Source: Oscillospiraceae bacterium
GTDB lineage: Bacteria > Bacillota > Clostridia > Oscillospirales > Oscillospiraceae
Direction: 5' to 3'
Assembly (NCBI GenBank): GCA_020025715.1
Contig: JAHHRQ010000045.1
Location: 1 to 14,458 of the forward strand
DNA length: 14,458 nt
The notes beneath the pieces were generated by a model. The model did no database searches. It was not told the origin of the DNA and saw only the letters and a program-made list of their open reading frames with translations. Made by a program: the position numbers and the translations under genes. Shown here piece after piece: positions 13,810-14,458 of this stretch. Each line of letters begins with the position of its first letter. Within the stretch, counting starts at the first letter, position 1.

Positions 13810-14453
13810 TCTTTTACTGGATTTTCCTTATTCTCATCGCGGCGCTTGCCTATGTGATGGGAAGTCTCAGTACCCTCAGAATTGCTTCGCTTTTCATTTA
13901 CCACCGTGACCTCCGCCGTCTCGGACGGGGAAACACATGGTTTTCAAACTTCCGCCGTATATACGGCATGGGCGGCATAGTCACCCTTTTTGCCATTGAG
14001 ATAATAAAAGACCTGCTGCCGGTACTTATAGGCGGCTGGATTCTGGGCATAAAGGAACAGGCAGTGCTGGGAAGAGCCTTCGCGGGCTTCTGCCTTGTGC
14101 TGGGAAGACTGTGGCCTGTGTTTAACCGCTTTAAGGGCAGCTACGCCAGCTTGTGCATTGCTGTTACAGCCTTTTGCGTGAGACCTTCAATAGGCGCAAT
14201 CAGCCTTTTTATGTTCGTGCTTCTGCTGGGCGTAAAGAGATATATGAGCCTTGCAACTTTTGTTGAGACAATTACATTTGTTGCCCTCTCTATGGTTCTG
14301 GTAGATGAAAGCATAGTTATGACCCTCTGCATACTGACAGGACTTCTTGTAATCGTGAAGCTGGTACCCAACTTCGGCCGCCTGCTTCGGGGTGAGGAAG
14401 AAAAATTAAGTTTTGTAGAGGATATAAGCTATAAATTCGATCAGAAATTTTAA
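13806..14453 (+). CDS. Divergent PlsY-like glycerol-3-phosphate acyltransferase
   Basis: Polytopic membrane protein of 215 residues with the size, helix pattern and genome position (directly after der) of PlsY, which transfers an acyl group from acyl-phosphate to glycerol-3-phosphate in phospholipid synthesis. The PlsY landmarks are present but altered. Motif 1, usually GSGNxGxTN, reads GRGNTWFSN (40-48). Motif 2, usually FKGGKGVAT, reads FKGSYASLC (109-117) after GRLWPVFNR instead of GHxFPVFxx. Motif 3 is close to normal (YMSLAT, 146-151). The C-terminal HRxNIxRLxxG reads LVPNFGRLLRG (186-196), without the histidine. It may be a PlsY paralogue with changed or lost activity, or simply a fast-evolving PlsY; a canonical copy elsewhere in the genome would decide. 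Translation is coupled to der through the ATGA overlap. Confidence 0.75.
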   Translation: MIFYWIFLILIAALAYVMGSLSTLRIASLFIYHRDLRRLGRGNTWFSNFRRIYGMGGIVTLFAIEIIKDLLPVLIGGWILGIKEQAVLGRAFAGFCLVLGRLWPVFNRFKGSYASLCIAVTAFCVRPSIGAISLFMFVLLLGVKRYMSLATFVETITFVALSMVLVDESIVMTLCILTGLLVIVKLVPNFGRLLRGEEEKLSFVEDISYKFDQKF

Positions 14454-14458
14454 TTTAA

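Noticed and set aside
1..14458. Mobile element, prophage, CRISPR array or tRNA-linked island
   Set aside because: No transposase, integrase, terminal repeats, spaced direct repeats or tRNA-like sequence is visible, and the genes are chromosomal types with tidy terminators.

Overview
The window reads as ordinary chromosomal DNA of a Clostridia-class Firmicute, most likely a gut-type Oscillospirales/Ruminococcaceae relative. The pointers are a DUF4317 protein, a YwlG/TIGR01440 protein next to an ECF transporter S component, a DUF512 radical-SAM gene directly before der and a plsY-like gene, a four-cysteine L32, AAAGGA/GGGGAG ribosome binding sites and consensus sigma-A promoters. I see no phage, insertion sequence, CRISPR, tRNA or rRNA. 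Fourteen genes fill almost the whole window, and every transcription unit is bounded by a recognisable promoter, terminator or both, except where the window cuts it.

Layout: (1) 3-1106 (+) is an ion-transporter-superfamily permease whose start may lie at or beyond the left edge. It shares a bidirectional terminator with the convergent gene at 1152-2090 (-), a coiled-coil protein of unknown function. (2) 2210-3001 (-) is a membrane-anchored leucine-rich-repeat protein. (3) 3309-5007 (+) holds an FmdE-like zinc protein, an ECF transporter S component and a YwlG-family protein; the last two are tightly coupled. A bidirectional terminator separates them from (4) 5049-7796 (-), an ABC-F ATPase followed by a DUF4317 protein. 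(5) 8018-10184 (-) is an RluA-family pseudouridine synthase followed by a CDF metal exporter, ending in a strong terminator. (6) 10326-14453 (+) is a run of DUF177/YceD, rpmF (L32), a DUF512 radical-SAM protein, der (EngA GTPase) and a divergent PlsY-like acyltransferase that overlaps der by 4 bp.

Functional theme: several genes serve the ribosome or translation (RluA-type pseudouridine synthase, ABC-F protein, YceD, L32, Der). The RluA unit and the YceD/L32 unit fire from back-to-back promoters whose -35 boxes overlap almost completely. The remainder are transporters (permease, ECF S component, CDF) and proteins of unknown role.

I found no clear new multi-gene system. The points most worth a second look are: an ABC-F protein in which every degenerate element maps to the same composite ATP site; a PlsY-like protein that has lost most of the glycine-rich motif and other conserved residues; the overlapping divergent promoters; a manganese-type residue set in the CDF transporter; and a possible small pseudoknot over the ribosome binding site of the ECF S component. 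All similarity calls come from recognising motifs by eye; nothing was searched.
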